Source: Pseudahrensia aquimaris
Lineage (GTDB): Bacteria > Pseudomonadota > Alphaproteobacteria > Rhizobiales > Rhizobiaceae
NCBI RefSeq assembly: GCF_042676045.1
Contig: NZ_JBHTJV010000003.1
Location: forward strand, 124,001 to 188,000
Direction: 5' to 3'
Length of the DNA stretch: 64,000 nt
Positions 42,373-52,644 of the stretch are shown here, piece by piece. Below the pieces are notes generated by a model. The model searched no databases. It saw only the letters and a program-made list of their open reading frames with translations, and had not been told where the DNA came from. The position numbers were made by a program, and so were the translations under genes. How positions within the stretch are numbered: position 1 is the stretch's first letter; each line of letters opens with the position of its first letter.

Positions 42373-44633
42373 CTGAACTTACCGCTCTTCGGGAAACCTT
42401 TCGGCACCATTCGGCCGGCTTGGGCGCGTTCACCGATGTATTCCTTCAGCTCGTCCAGACTGCGCGTGTGGGTTCGCTCCGCGCTGTCTGTCCAGGTCAA
42501 TCCATCCACAGATGCGAAAACCTGAACATCCTTGATGCCACCGTCTTTGTATTTTTGCAGACGCACACCTTTACCGCGGCTCATTTCGGGTATCTGATCG
42601 AGTGGGAAAATCAGCATCTTGCGATTTTCACCCACCACAGCCACACGATCCAGAGCGGCATCAGCGTCGATGAGCGTGCAGATTGCGGCTTCAACAGGCA
42701 TCTTCACGTTCAACACTTGCTTGCCCTTGCGGGTGTTGGCGATCACATCCGCTTCGTTGACGATGAAGCCATTGCCAAGTGTGGAGGCTAGCAAACGCTT
42801 GCGGCCGGGCTTGTGGACGAAACACGCAACTATGTCAGCGTCGTTTTCCATATCAACCATGATGCGGATCGGCTCGCCGTGGCCACGACCGCCAGGCAAT
42901 TTGTCGACACCCAGCGTGTAAAACTTGCCCGATGTCGTAAACATCAATACGCGGTCGGTCGTCTCGGCGTGGAAAGCGGCCTTCAATCGGTCACCTTCTT
43001 TGAAGGCAAGCGTGGCAAAGTCCGCCAGATGACCCTTCATGCTACGTATCCAACCTTTTTCGGACACAACCACGGTAACCGGCTCTTTCTCGATCAGCGC
43101 CTCTTCCAGAGCGGCAAGATCAACTTCCACGGCGTCGGCAAAGTCTGTTCGGCGTGCGCCTAGTGGCGTGTCCTTAGCGAATTTTTTCTTTGTGTTGGAA
43201 ACCTCCCAAGAGATGGTCTTCCATTGGCGCTCCTCGCTGGCGAGCAGGTCTTCAATGCCTGATTTTTCTTCGCTCAAATCGTCGAACTCCTTGCGGATTT
43301 CGATTTCTTCCAGCTTGTGCAAAGCCCGCAAACGCAGGTTGAGGATGGCGTCGGCCTGCACGTCAGTGATCTCAAAGCGCGCGATCAGCGCGGACTTCGG
43401 ATGTTCGGCCTCGCGAATGATTTTAATGACTTCGTCGATGTTCAAATAAGCAATCAGATAGCCGCCTAGAACCTCCAAGCGGCGCTCGATCTGGCCCAAA
43501 CGGTGACGCGAGCGGCGCAGAAGCACGTCTTTGCGGTGATCCAGCCATTCACGCAGGCAATCCCGCAAACTCAGCACTTTCGGCACTTTGCCGCCGGAAA
43601 GCACGTTCATGTTCATCGGGAAACGGGTTTCAAGATCGGTGAGCTTGAACATCTGCTCCATGAGCAGTTCAGGATCGACGGTGCGGCTCTTCGGCTCCAG
43701 CACAATGCGGATGTCTTCGGCGCTCTCGTCGCGGATATCGGCCAACTGCGGCAGTCTGCGGGCGATGAGCAGTTCGGCGATTTTCTCAATCAGGCGCGAT
43801 TTCTGCACCTGATAGGGAATTTCCGTGATGACGATCTGCCACGTTCCGCGGCCTGCATCTTCTTTCTCCCACCGCGCCCGCAGGCGAAAACCGCCCTTAC
43901 CTGTCTTGTAGGCTTCCAGAATGTTCTCACGCGGCTCAACGATCACACCGCCTGTGGGGAAATCCGGACCGGGCACGAATTCGACCAGTTTTTCGAAACC
44001 GGCATTGGGGAATTTAATCAGATGCAGCGCCGCGTCGCACAGTTCGGCCACGTTGTGCGGCGGGATGTTTGTTGCCATGCCAACAGCGATGCCGGACGAG
44101 CCGTTTGCCAGCAGGTTGGGAAACGCGCCGGGCAGAACGACAGGCTCTGTATCTTCTTCGTTATAGGTCGGGCGGAATTCGACGGCGTCCTCGTTGATGC
44201 CAGTCAGCAATTCGGTCGCTGCTTCCGTCATCCGCGCTTCGGTGTAGCGGTAGGCGGCAGCGTTGTCGCCGTCGATGTTGCCGAAATTGCCCTGCCCGTC
44301 GATCAGCGGATAGCGAACCGCAAATTCCTGCGCCAGCCGCACCAGCGCATCATAAACCGACTGATCGCCGTGGGGGTGATACTTACCGATCACGTCACCG
44401 ACAATACGCGCGCACTTTTTGAACGCATCGTTGGGATCGAGTTTCAGCACCCGCATTGCATGAAGAATGCGCCGATGCACCGGCTTCAATCCATCGCGCA
44501 CATCCGGCAGCGCGCGGCCCATAATGGTAGACAGCGCATAGGCCAGATAGCGCTCTTCAAGCGCTGATTTCAGATCAATCGGCTCAATCGAATTGTCGTC
44601 GCCTGAGCCGGGTGGTGTTGATTCGTTTCCCAT
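42369..44633 (-). CDS. parC: DNA topoisomerase IV subunit A
   Basis: A 754-residue type II topoisomerase subunit for decatenating daughter chromosomes. The start has LAYALSTIMGRALPDVRDGLKPVHRRILHAM, and the catalytic Tyr is in AAAYRYTEARMTEAA (about residue 127). Other blocks include GSSGIAVGMATNIPPHN and the beta-pinwheel C-terminal region with GRGHGEPIRIMV. The length fits ParC rather than GyrA (~900). It is convergent with the DDAH-like gene and divergent from the exported protein gene. Confidence 0.95.
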   Translation of the reverse strand: MGNESTPPGSGDDNSIEPIDLKSALEERYLAYALSTIMGRALPDVRDGLKPVHRRILHAMRVLKLDPNDAFKKCARIVGDVIGKYHPHGDQSVYDALVRLAQEFAVRYPLIDGQGNFGNIDGDNAAAYRYTEARMTEAATELLTGINEDAVEFRPTYNEEDTEPVVLPGAFPNLLANGSSGIAVGMATNIPPHNVAELCDAALHLIKFPNAGFEKLVEFVPGPDFPTGGVIVEPRENILEAYKTGKGGFRLRARWEKEDAGRGTWQIVITEIPYQVQKSRLIEKIAELLIARRLPQLADIRDESAEDIRIVLEPKSRTVDPELLMEQMFKLTDLETRFPMNMNVLSGGKVPKVLSLRDCLREWLDHRKDVLLRRSRHRLGQIERRLEVLGGYLIAYLNIDEVIKIIREAEHPKSALIARFEITDVQADAILNLRLRALHKLEEIEIRKEFDDLSEEKSGIEDLLASEERQWKTISWEVSNTKKKFAKDTPLGARRTDFADAVEVDLAALEEALIEKEPVTVVVSEKGWIRSMKGHLADFATLAFKEGDRLKAAFHAETTDRVLMFTTSGKFYTLGVDKLPGGRGHGEPIRIMVDMENDADIVACFVHKPGRKRLLASTLGNGFIVNEADVIANTRKGKQVLNVKMPVEAAICTLIDADAALDRVAVVGENRKMLIFPLDQIPEMSRGKGVRLQKYKDGGIKDVQVFASVDGLTWTDSAERTHTRSLDELKEYIGERAQAGRMVPKGFPKSGKFS

Positions 44634-44808
44634 GAATTTGGCGTAGCGCGTTCGTTCCAGACCAGCAAGATAGAGTGTTCAGCGTCGCGAGATGGAAACG
44701 CGCCACTGTGACACCTGTCACAGAACTGCGTCTTAGTATGGACTAACTTCTTGACCATCGATTTACTGAACATGATGCGCTGTGAGCGCCACCCGCAAAG
44801 GACACACT

Positions 44809-45969
44809 ATGACGATGCCTCGCTTCTCCACCAAAGCCCTCGCACTTTCACTTGCCCTCAGCGTGAGCGGTCTTTCCTCGCAGGCATTCGCCTTCGACGC
44901 GACCAATTTGCTGGAACGCTATACAGCGCTGGCTGAAACCCAAGGGCAGAAATTTGCCTATGAAAGCGTTGATGCAAGCAGTGACGGATTCACTGTCAAA
45001 GGTGCCACGTGGACTTTTGAAGGCATGGCGCCGATCAAGTCCGAAACGCTTACATTCGACGGCGTAAGCGAAGCGTCTGACGGCTCGGTGAAAATTGATA
45101 CGATCACCGTTGATAGTATTGTGTCGGGCGAAAATGAAGTTGTTGTCACCTTCGACAAGGCTGTGATGGAAGGGCTTCGCATTCCCAAAGAAGGCGAGAC
45201 ACGCTCGCTGGAACAGATGGCGTTTTATAACAGCTTTCTGGCGACTGGCGGACAAGTGACCAACCAAGGCAATGTCGTTGCCAAACTGGGTGATATGTCG
45301 ATCACGCTTTCGGATTTCTCGCCCACCGCCCCGCTGACATTTGCCATGACGCTGGCGGATTCGATGATTGATGTCAGTATGGCACCCGATCCGCAGTTCA
45401 AGCAGACGCTTGAAGCGCTTGGTTATGGCACGAATTTCACTGTTTCCACCAACATGCAGGGCGTGTGGAATACGGAAACCGGCATTATCGACGTGAGCAA
45501 GCACGACTATTCGATCGCTGACGTGGGAACAATTTCCATGCCAATGAAAATTGGCGGTTACTCATCGGAAAACGTGTTGGCGATGCAAAAGAGTGTCGGC
45601 GCTGGCGGAAGCGACGAAGCAGCGATGCAGCAATTGAGCAACGTGACAATTCACAATCTTGCGATTTCGTTCAAAGACGATTCAGTCACCAAGCGCGCGT
45701 TGGAAATGGCATCGAAGCAGATGCAGCAGCCGCCAGAACAATTAGCCGCTGGCGCACCGCTGATGATTGGCATGGGCATGGCGCAATTGCAGATGCCGGA
45801 ATTCACGCAGATGGTTCAGGCTGCGGTTGGAAAATTCCTGCAAAATCCAGGCACGCTGAGCGTCACCGCTGCGCCCGAGAAACCCACCCCTGTGATGGAG
45901 TTAGTCGGCGGTGCCGCCAATCCTAAGGGCTTAGTTGATATGTTGAACGTCAAGGTCACGGCCGAATAG
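44809..45969 (+). CDS. Exported protein of unknown function
   Basis: A 386-residue protein with a signal peptide (MTMPRFSTKALALSLALSVSG, cut near AFA about residue 30). The mature part is full of beta-strand-like repeats of the DGFTVKGATWTFEGMA and KIDTITVDSIVSGENEVVVTF kind. It ends with a Met/Gln-rich helical stretch (EMASKQMQQPPEQLAAG) and a conserved tail AEKPTPVMELVGGA-like. I do not recognise a characterised family. AGGA precedes the ATG at 44809. A strong terminator follows the stop. Confidence 0.75.
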   Translation: MTMPRFSTKALALSLALSVSGLSSQAFAFDATNLLERYTALAETQGQKFAYESVDASSDGFTVKGATWTFEGMAPIKSETLTFDGVSEASDGSVKIDTITVDSIVSGENEVVVTFDKAVMEGLRIPKEGETRSLEQMAFYNSFLATGGQVTNQGNVVAKLGDMSITLSDFSPTAPLTFAMTLADSMIDVSMAPDPQFKQTLEALGYGTNFTVSTNMQGVWNTETGIIDVSKHDYSIADVGTISMPMKIGGYSSENVLAMQKSVGAGGSDEAAMQQLSNVTIHNLAISFKDDSVTKRALEMASKQMQQPPEQLAAGAPLMIGMGMAQLQMPEFTQMVQAAVGKFLQNPGTLSVTAAPEKPTPVMELVGGAANPKGLVDMLNVKVTAE

Positions 45970-45997
45970 GCCGCCTCAAAATACACTTGCGTTGAGA

Positions 45998-46026
45998 GGG
46001 GTGCGGCATTTGCCGTGCCCCTTTTT
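45998..46026 (+). terminator. Rho-independent terminator
   Basis: GGGGTGCGGC (45998-46007) and GCCGTGCCCC (46012-46021) pair over ten positions (two G-T pairs) across an ATTT loop and are followed by TTTTT (46022-46026). It lies 29 bases past the stop of the exported-protein gene on the plus strand. Confidence 0.9.
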
Positions 46027-46036
46027 GCTCTCTGCA

Positions 46037-46633
46037 TCAGCGATAAAAATTCGTCCACATGGCAAGGCCGACAACGGCCATCATGGCCAAAGCCATGGCG
46101 ATGTTGATGACCCGTTGGGTCTTAGGCGCGAGATCAAGGCTGTTAAGGCTCACGCCGGCCGCGAGCCAGATGATGTGGATGGGTATCCAGACCGCATTGA
46201 GCAACACGAACTTGATGATGATTTCGGTCAACAGACTCTCCGGCCAAATGGGAAAGTTCGAAAACACAAAAGTGCCAACCGCGTAGGCTTTCGGATTGAT
46301 AACCTGCAGCGCGATGGCACCCCAAAATCCCGGCGGCGTTGTTGCCTCGATAAAGGCGATCTTGGAGCCTGCGAATGCGATTTTAGCCGCGAGATAGCAA
46401 AGGTAAGCCGTCGAAAGCACCGTGAAGACCAGACGGAAGCTTTCGTTGGTTACAAACAATGCCGCTAGCCCAAGCGCCGCTGCCAGCATCACCATGTTTG
46501 AGCCTACGAACAGGCCGAAGCCATAGCGCCAGCCTGGCCCATAGCCAAACGCGGAGCCGACGCCCGCCAAAGATAGAACGCCTGGCCCTGGCGTGCCCAA
46601 GATGAGCAGCAGCGCGGATAGAAATGTCAGCAT
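46037..46633 (-). CDS. LysE/RhtB family amino-acid exporter
   Basis: A 198-residue inner-membrane protein with about six hydrophobic segments. The opening TFLSALLLILGTPGPGVLSLAGVGSAFG contains the conserved TPGPG block of the LysE/RhtB family, and NPKAYAVGTFVF is typical of its middle. It is presumably an amino-acid or metabolite exporter; the substrate is unknown. Its stop lies 11 bases past the T-run of the terminator after the opposite gene. Confidence 0.85.
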   Translation of the reverse strand: MLTFLSALLLILGTPGPGVLSLAGVGSAFGYGPGWRYGFGLFVGSNMVMLAAALGLAALFVTNESFRLVFTVLSTAYLCYLAAKIAFAGSKIAFIEATTPPGFWGAIALQVINPKAYAVGTFVFSNFPIWPESLLTEIIIKFVLLNAVWIPIHIIWLAAGVSLNSLDLAPKTQRVINIAMALAMMAVVGLAMWTNFYR

Positions 46634-46658
46634 AAGTGCCCTACCCGCTTATTGTGGC

Positions 46659-47984
46659 TTATTGACCGGCCTTCAGCATCTCAAAGCGCAAGCCCTTGGC
46701 CGTGCGGTTCGGAAAGCCTTCCCAATGGGTGTGTTCAGGCTTCACAGTGCCATCCTTCTCTTTCGCCCACACGCTTTCATTGGCAACGGGGGTGAGGACT
46801 AGATAAGGGTCCATCTTCGCGTCGCCCTTGAGGTGTTTGCCCATCCAGGCGGTGGCGAAATGCTGGGTGATGTTGTTCATTCGGACGTTGTCCCAAACCG
46901 CATCCGTGTAGTGATCAGAGACGTTGAAGCCCAGTTTTTCATCAAAGCGATAGGCTTCCCTCGGCGCGGGCATGGGCGCGCCAGCGTTGTGATTGGCGTT
47001 TTCGAATGTCAGCAGCGAACGGTCTACATTAACAGTCTGCTCCCATATCGCGCGAATGCCATTCTCGTAGCCGGATACATCGTCTACGGAACCGGCAACA
47101 AACATCATGGGGATTTTCACGCCCTTGAGTGTTTCTGCATCCCAAAACTCCAACTGCCGCCCCCAAGGCGCGATGGAAATTGCTGTTTTGATGCGGGGAT
47201 CGGGCAGCGCGTTATGTGTCTCAGAGCCGCCCTTGTGAACCGCCAATGTGCCGTGCGGTGCGCCCCAGGGATAGTCGATGGATTTCTGAGTCACGCCGCC
47301 GCCTGCCGTGATGACAGCGCCGTAGCCGCCCATGGAATAGCCGATGATACCAGCGTTAGACGCATCGACTTTGCCATTGAGGAATGAATTTGCGTCTTTC
47401 GACAAACGATCCATTTCGTTGAGCGTGAACAGCTGATCGAACGAGCGGTTCACGAGGGTAGAGCCAAATGCGGCCTGCGTGCGGTAGGTGGAATCCAGAT
47501 GGTCAATGGAAGCGACTACGTAGCCTTTTGATGCCAGATTCTCGGCCAAGTGGGACAGCAAGAAACGGTTACCGGGGTAGCCGTGGGAAATGATGACGAG
47601 TGGATAGGTTCCATCAGCAGGTGCGGCATCGCGCACGGCCTTGCCCTGCAATTCCACTTCTGTGGTCGCGTCGCGCAGATAGGCTTTCAGCGCCGTATCT
47701 CCGCTCGCGCCCTGCGCTGCGGGGTACCAGACTTCCAGCGTCAGCGTGCGGTCATAGGTCGGAAGAGTTTCGGGCTTCGGGGCTTTCGGATCAATTTTGA
47801 CGATGTCGATCTGTCCCGGATTGGTGATCGATATTTCGCGCACGCCTACGGCTAGATCGCCATAAGCCGCCAGTTCCGGCGCGTCCGGGCGTTGACCGTC
47901 GATGCGGTTTTCCGCCCATGAAGCGGGTGCAATCATCACGCTCATCACCAACGCCGCGCCCGTTTTCCTGAAAAATCCTGACAT
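46659..47984 (-). CDS. Exported alpha/beta hydrolase (platelet-activating factor acetylhydrolase-like)
   Basis: A 441-residue protein with a signal peptide (cut near ASWAE, about residue 25). The catalytic domain has LVIISHGYPGNRFLLSHLAE (oxyanion loop) and IGYSMGGYGAVITAGGG, the nucleophile elbow GYSMGG (Ser about residue 230). A later Asp is in GSVDDVSGYENGIR and a His in FENANHNAG. The fold resembles PAF-acetylhydrolase and dienelactone hydrolases. The substrate is unknown. Confidence 0.82.
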   Translation of the reverse strand: MSGFFRKTGAALVMSVMIAPASWAENRIDGQRPDAPELAAYGDLAVGVREISITNPGQIDIVKIDPKAPKPETLPTYDRTLTLEVWYPAAQGASGDTALKAYLRDATTEVELQGKAVRDAAPADGTYPLVIISHGYPGNRFLLSHLAENLASKGYVVASIDHLDSTYRTQAAFGSTLVNRSFDQLFTLNEMDRLSKDANSFLNGKVDASNAGIIGYSMGGYGAVITAGGGVTQKSIDYPWGAPHGTLAVHKGGSETHNALPDPRIKTAISIAPWGRQLEFWDAETLKGVKIPMMFVAGSVDDVSGYENGIRAIWEQTVNVDRSLLTFENANHNAGAPMPAPREAYRFDEKLGFNVSDHYTDAVWDNVRMNNITQHFATAWMGKHLKGDAKMDPYLVLTPVANESVWAKEKDGTVKPEHTHWEGFPNRTAKGLRFEMLKAGQ

Positions 47985-48081
47985 GTTCTCTCTCCCATTA
48001 AAGCTGAAGGCGTGAGCCTAGCAGCCCTTGAGGCAAAAGAAACAGGAGCGGGAAAGTTTTGAACGGCGCAATGCCGCAAAC

Positions 48082-49866
48082 TCATTCCTTCGGCAGGTTT
48101 AGCTTCAGGTGCAGGTCTTTGAGCTGCTGTTTGTCCACATCGCCGGGTGCGCCCATGAGCAGGTCTTTGGCCTGCTGGTTCATGGGGAACATGGTGATTT
48201 CGCGCAGGTTTTTGGCGCCGCACAGCAGCATCACGATACGGTCCACGCCTGCGGCCATGCCGCCATGGGGTGGTGCGCCGTATTGGAAGGCGCGGTAGAG
48301 GCCGCCGAAGCGCTCTTCGACGGTTGCCTGATCCAGACCGGTCATTTCAAACGCTTTAACCATCACTTCCGGCAGATGGTTGCGGATGCCGCCTGAGGCA
48401 ATCTCGAAACCGTTGCAGACCATGTCGTATTGCATCGCATCGATGGTCAGCGGGTCTTGGTTTTCCAGCGCTTCCAGCCCGCCTTTGGGCATGGAGAATG
48501 GGTTGTGGCCGAAATCCACCTTCTTGTTGTCTTCGTCCCATTCATAAAACGGGAAGTCGACAATCCAGCAGAATTCGAAAGCGTCTTCGTTGATCAGGCC
48601 CGCTTCTTCCGCAGCTTTCGTGCGGGCGGCACCTGCGAAGGATGCGAATTTGGCAGGGTCTCCAGCGGCGAAGAACACGGCATCGCCGAGTTCCAGACCA
48701 AGCTGTTCGCGCATGGCTTCTGTGCGCTCTGGACCGATGTTTTTAGCAATCGGTCCAGCAGCATCAAATTTACCCTCTAGCTCGCGCCAGAAAATATAGC
48801 CCATGCCTGGCTGGCCCTCGCCTTGCGCCCATGAATTCATTCGGTCGCAGTGTTTGCGCGAGCCTGCGCCTTTAACAGGGATCGCCCAGACTTCGTGTTT
48901 GGGATCGGCGTCCAGAATGCCCGCAAACACGCCAAAGCCGCCGCCGCGGAAATGATCGGATACGTCCTGCATCTCAATCGGGTTGCGCAGATCCGGTTTG
49001 TCGGAGCCGTATTTGCGGATGGCGTCTTTATAGGCGATGCGTGGCCAGTTTCTGGATACCTTTTTGCCATCAGCAAAGGCTTCAAAAACCTCCGTTATGA
49101 CAGGTTCCATTGTGGTCAATACGTCTTCTTGCTCGACAAAGCTCATCTCCAGATCGAGCTGATAGAATTCGCCCGGGAGACGATCTGCGCGCGGGTCTTC
49201 ATCACGGAAGCATGGTGCGATTTGGAAATAGCGGTCGAAACCGGACATCATGATTAGCTGCTTATATTGCTGTGGTGCCTGTGGGAGCGCGTAGAACTGG
49301 CCCGGATGGATGCGGCTCGGCACCAGAAAGTCTCTTGCGCCTTCGGGAGAGGATGCTGTGAGAATGGGCGTGGAGAACTCGAAGAAGGCAGCATCGTTCA
49401 TACGCTTGCGCATATCGGCAATGATCGCCTGACGCTTCATGATGTTGTTGTGCAGCGTCTCGCGGCGCAGATCGAGAAAGCGGTATTTCAGGCGCACGTC
49501 TTCGGGGTATTCCTGCTCACCAAACACCGGCATGGGGAGTTCGGCAGCTTTCGACAGCACTTCGATTTCGCGGGCATACACTTCGATTTCGCCAGTCGGA
49601 AGATCCTTGTTCACGGTGTCTTCGCTGCGGGCCTTCACGTCACCATCAAGGCGAATAACCCACTCAGATCGCACGGCTTCAGCGGTAGCGAAATCCTTTG
49701 AGTCAGGATCAATCACAACCTGCGTGATGCCGTAGTGGTCGCGCAGGTCGATGAACAGCACCCCGCCGTGGTCGCGGACGCGGTGGACCCAGCCGGAAAG
49801 GCGCGTGGTGGTGCCGACATCGGATTTGCGAAGTTGCGCACAAGTATGGCTGCGGTAGCGGTGCAT
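48082..49866 (-). CDS. aspS: Aspartyl-tRNA synthetase
   Basis: A 594-residue class II aminoacyl-tRNA synthetase. It begins MHRYRSHTCAQLRKSDVGTTTRLSGWVHRVRDHGGVLFIDLRDHYGITQ, the anticodon-binding OB fold. Class II motif 2 is FRDEDPRADRLPGEFYQLDLEMSF, a GAD insertion domain occupies the middle, and motif 3 is GGMAAGVDRIVMLL. I start at 49866; the longer frame from 49977 adds residues that do not match. Whether it charges tRNA-Asn as well cannot be decided. Confidence 0.95.
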   Translation of the reverse strand: MHRYRSHTCAQLRKSDVGTTTRLSGWVHRVRDHGGVLFIDLRDHYGITQVVIDPDSKDFATAEAVRSEWVIRLDGDVKARSEDTVNKDLPTGEIEVYAREIEVLSKAAELPMPVFGEQEYPEDVRLKYRFLDLRRETLHNNIMKRQAIIADMRKRMNDAAFFEFSTPILTASSPEGARDFLVPSRIHPGQFYALPQAPQQYKQLIMMSGFDRYFQIAPCFRDEDPRADRLPGEFYQLDLEMSFVEQEDVLTTMEPVITEVFEAFADGKKVSRNWPRIAYKDAIRKYGSDKPDLRNPIEMQDVSDHFRGGGFGVFAGILDADPKHEVWAIPVKGAGSRKHCDRMNSWAQGEGQPGMGYIFWRELEGKFDAAGPIAKNIGPERTEAMREQLGLELGDAVFFAAGDPAKFASFAGAARTKAAEEAGLINEDAFEFCWIVDFPFYEWDEDNKKVDFGHNPFSMPKGGLEALENQDPLTIDAMQYDMVCNGFEIASGGIRNHLPEVMVKAFEMTGLDQATVEERFGGLYRAFQYGAPPHGGMAAGVDRIVMLLCGAKNLREITMFPMNQQAKDLLMGAPGDVDKQQLKDLHLKLNLPKE

Positions 49867-50121
49867 CGTGGATGGCCTTCGTGAAAAACGCGGCCATGAG
49901 AGGCCGGAAAAACGGGTGAAACTGGCGGCGCACGCAAAGACGAAAAAGGCCGCGAAACTCGATGCGCCTTTGGCCACGGGGGCACAGAATTGTCAAGGTT
50001 AGAGGGCTATAGCGCGGCCTCAAAGGCGGCTTTTGCGGGGTAGGTGTCGTAATCTTCATGGACAGGCGCAAAAATGAGGCGCAGGCTGGTGACACTTGAT
50101 TTGCATCATTGCTGATTTCCC

Positions 50122-51348
50122 ATGCTGGCGCTGCGCCCATTCATCCCCCTGCTTTTCGCTGCCGGCATCTTGCTGGCGGGCAACGGCCTGTTTTCCACTT
50201 TAATCGCCGTCAAAGGCGTTCAGGAGGGTATGAGTGCTGCCCAAATCGGCTGGATGGGCACCACCAACTTTGTGGGCTTCCTCCTCGGCTGCATTGTCGT
50301 GCCGCGTATTTTGCGATCTGTTGGGCATATTCGAACATTTGCAGCCCTTGCTGCTCTGGCCGCGTCAGCAACGCTTGTGATGGCGATGAAGGCCGATCCG
50401 TATAATTGGCTGGTTATGCGCGCTGTCACCGGCTTTTGCTTTTCCGGCCTGTTCACCACAATCGAAAGTTGGCTGAACACTGGCGTGCGCAACGAGGTGC
50501 GTGGCAAGATCTTGGCTGTGTACCGGATTGTCGATATTCTCGTGGTCTCTGGCGCACAGTTCATGCTGCCCATATTCGGCACTGAAGGCTTCACGTTGTT
50601 CGGCATCATGGCGATGATGATCTGCCTTTCGCTCGTTCCAGTGGCCATAGGCGACCGCTCAAACCCGAAGCCGCCCGAGATCTTCAAATTCGACATCAAG
50701 GCCATCTGGATTATATCGCCGCTGGCCTGCGCTGGTTGTGTTGCCATCGGGATGACGAACAGCGCTTTCCGCTTTGTTGGGCCGCTTTACGGCGAAGCGA
50801 TTGGGCTGGACCTGACCGATATTGCCACTTTCATATCGCTCGGCGTGGTTGGCGGCGCGGTGTTGCAATATCCGCTTGGCACGTTGTCCGACAAATATGA
50901 CCGGCGGTGGATATTGATTTTCGCAACTTTGGGCGCAGTCGCAGCCGGAATGTTCCTCTCCGTGGTTGCAGGCAAAAACGTGCTGCTGGTTTATGTCGGC
51001 ATCTTCGCTTTCGGCGCGTTCTCGCTGCCGCTTTATTCGCTCTCAGCCGCGCACGCCAATGACCGTGCTGAGCAAGGCCAATATGTTCTGCTCGCGGCGG
51101 GGTTGATGTTTTTCTACGGTATTGGCGCCATCGTTGGCCCGCCGGTCTCGTCAATCATGCTTGGAGCTTTCGGGCCGGAATCGCTGTTTGTCTTCACCAG
51201 CGTCATTCACGGTACGCTTGTTGTCGCCACGCTGTTTCGGATGCGGGCGCGCGATGCTGTGCCCGATGCGCGGCGCGGGCGCTTCACTATGCTGGTGCGC
51301 ACGTCACCATTTATGCAGAAACTCACCCGCAACCGCGACAAAGCGTAA
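50122..51348 (+). CDS. Major facilitator superfamily transporter
   Basis: A 408-residue MFS protein with about twelve membrane segments. The first half contains AGNGLFSTLIAVKGVQEGMSAAQIGWMGTTNFVGFLLGCIVVPRILR and RAVTGFCFSGLFTTIESWLNTG, which recall the YcaD branch. The second half has QYPLGTLSDKYDRRWI and GAFSLPLYSLSAAHANDR. The substrate is unknown. It is divergent from aspS. Confidence 0.84.
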   Translation: MLALRPFIPLLFAAGILLAGNGLFSTLIAVKGVQEGMSAAQIGWMGTTNFVGFLLGCIVVPRILRSVGHIRTFAALAALAASATLVMAMKADPYNWLVMRAVTGFCFSGLFTTIESWLNTGVRNEVRGKILAVYRIVDILVVSGAQFMLPIFGTEGFTLFGIMAMMICLSLVPVAIGDRSNPKPPEIFKFDIKAIWIISPLACAGCVAIGMTNSAFRFVGPLYGEAIGLDLTDIATFISLGVVGGAVLQYPLGTLSDKYDRRWILIFATLGAVAAGMFLSVVAGKNVLLVYVGIFAFGAFSLPLYSLSAAHANDRAEQGQYVLLAAGLMFFYGIGAIVGPPVSSIMLGAFGPESLFVFTSVIHGTLVVATLFRMRARDAVPDARRGRFTMLVRTSPFMQKLTRNRDKA

Positions 51349-51395
51349 GGCATCGGCTGTCTGGTTTTTCGCGCCACTACAGTATAAGAGCGCGC

Positions 51396-52547
51396 ATGAA
51401 AATTGTTTCCACAACCGAAGATCTGGCCCAATTGTGCAGCGAAATGGCGCGGCACGATTACGTTACGGTCGACACCGAATTTCTGCGCGAAACGACCTTT
51501 TGGCCAATCCTATGCCTTATACAAGTCGCCACGCCTGACGATGAAGCGATCATCGACCCTATGGCCGAGGGCATCGACCTTGCACCTTTCTTCGATCTTA
51601 TGGCCGACCCCGATGTGGTGAAGGTGTTTCACGCAGCACGGCAGGATGTGGAAATCGTCTACAATCTGGCTGGCCTTGTGCCGGAGCCGATTTTTGACAC
51701 GCAGGTGGCAGCAATGGTTTGCGGCTATGGCGACTCAATCGCCTACAACATGCTGGTGTCGAAAATCTGCAACGCGCAGATCGACAAGTCTTCGCGGTTT
51801 ACCGACTGGTCGCATCGCCCGCTTTCGGAGAAACAGCTGGATTACGCGCTGGCCGACGTCACCTTCCTGCGCGATGTGTATGAGCACCTCAAAGAACGAT
51901 TGGAAAAACAGAAGCGCGAACACTGGGTCGCCGAGGAGATGAAGATCCTCACCAATCCAGAAACGTATGATCTGCCCGTCGAAAAGGCGTGGACGCGGCT
52001 GAAAATGCGGGTGCGCAAACCCATTGATTTAGCCGTTATGCAAAGCGTTGCACGCTGGCGCGAGGAGGAAGCGCGGGAGCGCAACATTCCGCGAGGACGT
52101 GTCATCAAAGATGATGCAATCTACGAAGTCGCGCAGCAGCATCCAAAAGACCAGAAAGCCTTGTCGCGTTTGCGCGCCCTGCCCCGCGGGTTTGAAAATT
52201 CACGCCATGCGGAAGGTCTGCTGGAGGCTATAGAGGCCGGGCTTTCGACACCGAAGGAAGACTTGCCAGTTGTGCCTCGTCCGTCGCGTTCGCCGGAAGG
52301 AACGGGCGCTGCAACAGAACTGCTGAAGACGCTGTTGAAAGTGATCGCAGAACAAAACCAAGTTGCGGGCAAAGTGATTGCCACCGCTGACGAGCTGGAA
52401 AAAATCGCAGCGAGCGACGATGCGGATGTGGCGGCGCTGAAAGGCTGGCGATACGAGCTTTTCGGCAAACATGCGCTCGACTTGAAGCGTGGCGATATTG
52501 CGCTGGGCTTTGAAGACCGCAAAATTCAGATCATCGAACTGGAATAG
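51396..52547 (+). CDS. rnd: Ribonuclease D
   Basis: A 383-residue 3'-5' exoribonuclease for tRNA and stable RNA maturation. The DEDD residues are visible in VTVDTEFLRE (D and E), VFHAARQDVEIVYN (D) and LSEKQLDYALADVTFL (YxxxD). An HRDC domain follows near residues 215-295 (RWREEEARERNIPRGRVIKDDAI). aspS, divergent MFS and rnd is an arrangement seen in Rhizobiales. The length is normal. Confidence 0.93.
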   Translation: MKIVSTTEDLAQLCSEMARHDYVTVDTEFLRETTFWPILCLIQVATPDDEAIIDPMAEGIDLAPFFDLMADPDVVKVFHAARQDVEIVYNLAGLVPEPIFDTQVAAMVCGYGDSIAYNMLVSKICNAQIDKSSRFTDWSHRPLSEKQLDYALADVTFLRDVYEHLKERLEKQKREHWVAEEMKILTNPETYDLPVEKAWTRLKMRVRKPIDLAVMQSVARWREEEARERNIPRGRVIKDDAIYEVAQQHPKDQKALSRLRALPRGFENSRHAEGLLEAIEAGLSTPKEDLPVVPRPSRSPEGTGAATELLKTLLKVIAEQNQVAGKVIATADELEKIAASDDADVAALKGWRYELFGKHALDLKRGDIALGFEDRKIQIIELE

Positions 52548-52644
52548 GCGCCTCCGTTGTTAAGGACGCGACCTTGTAAGCCCTTGCAAAACAACGCCTA
52601 GCGCGCTGTAAACCCGTTGAGAATTCAGCAGGGGCCCGAATGTT

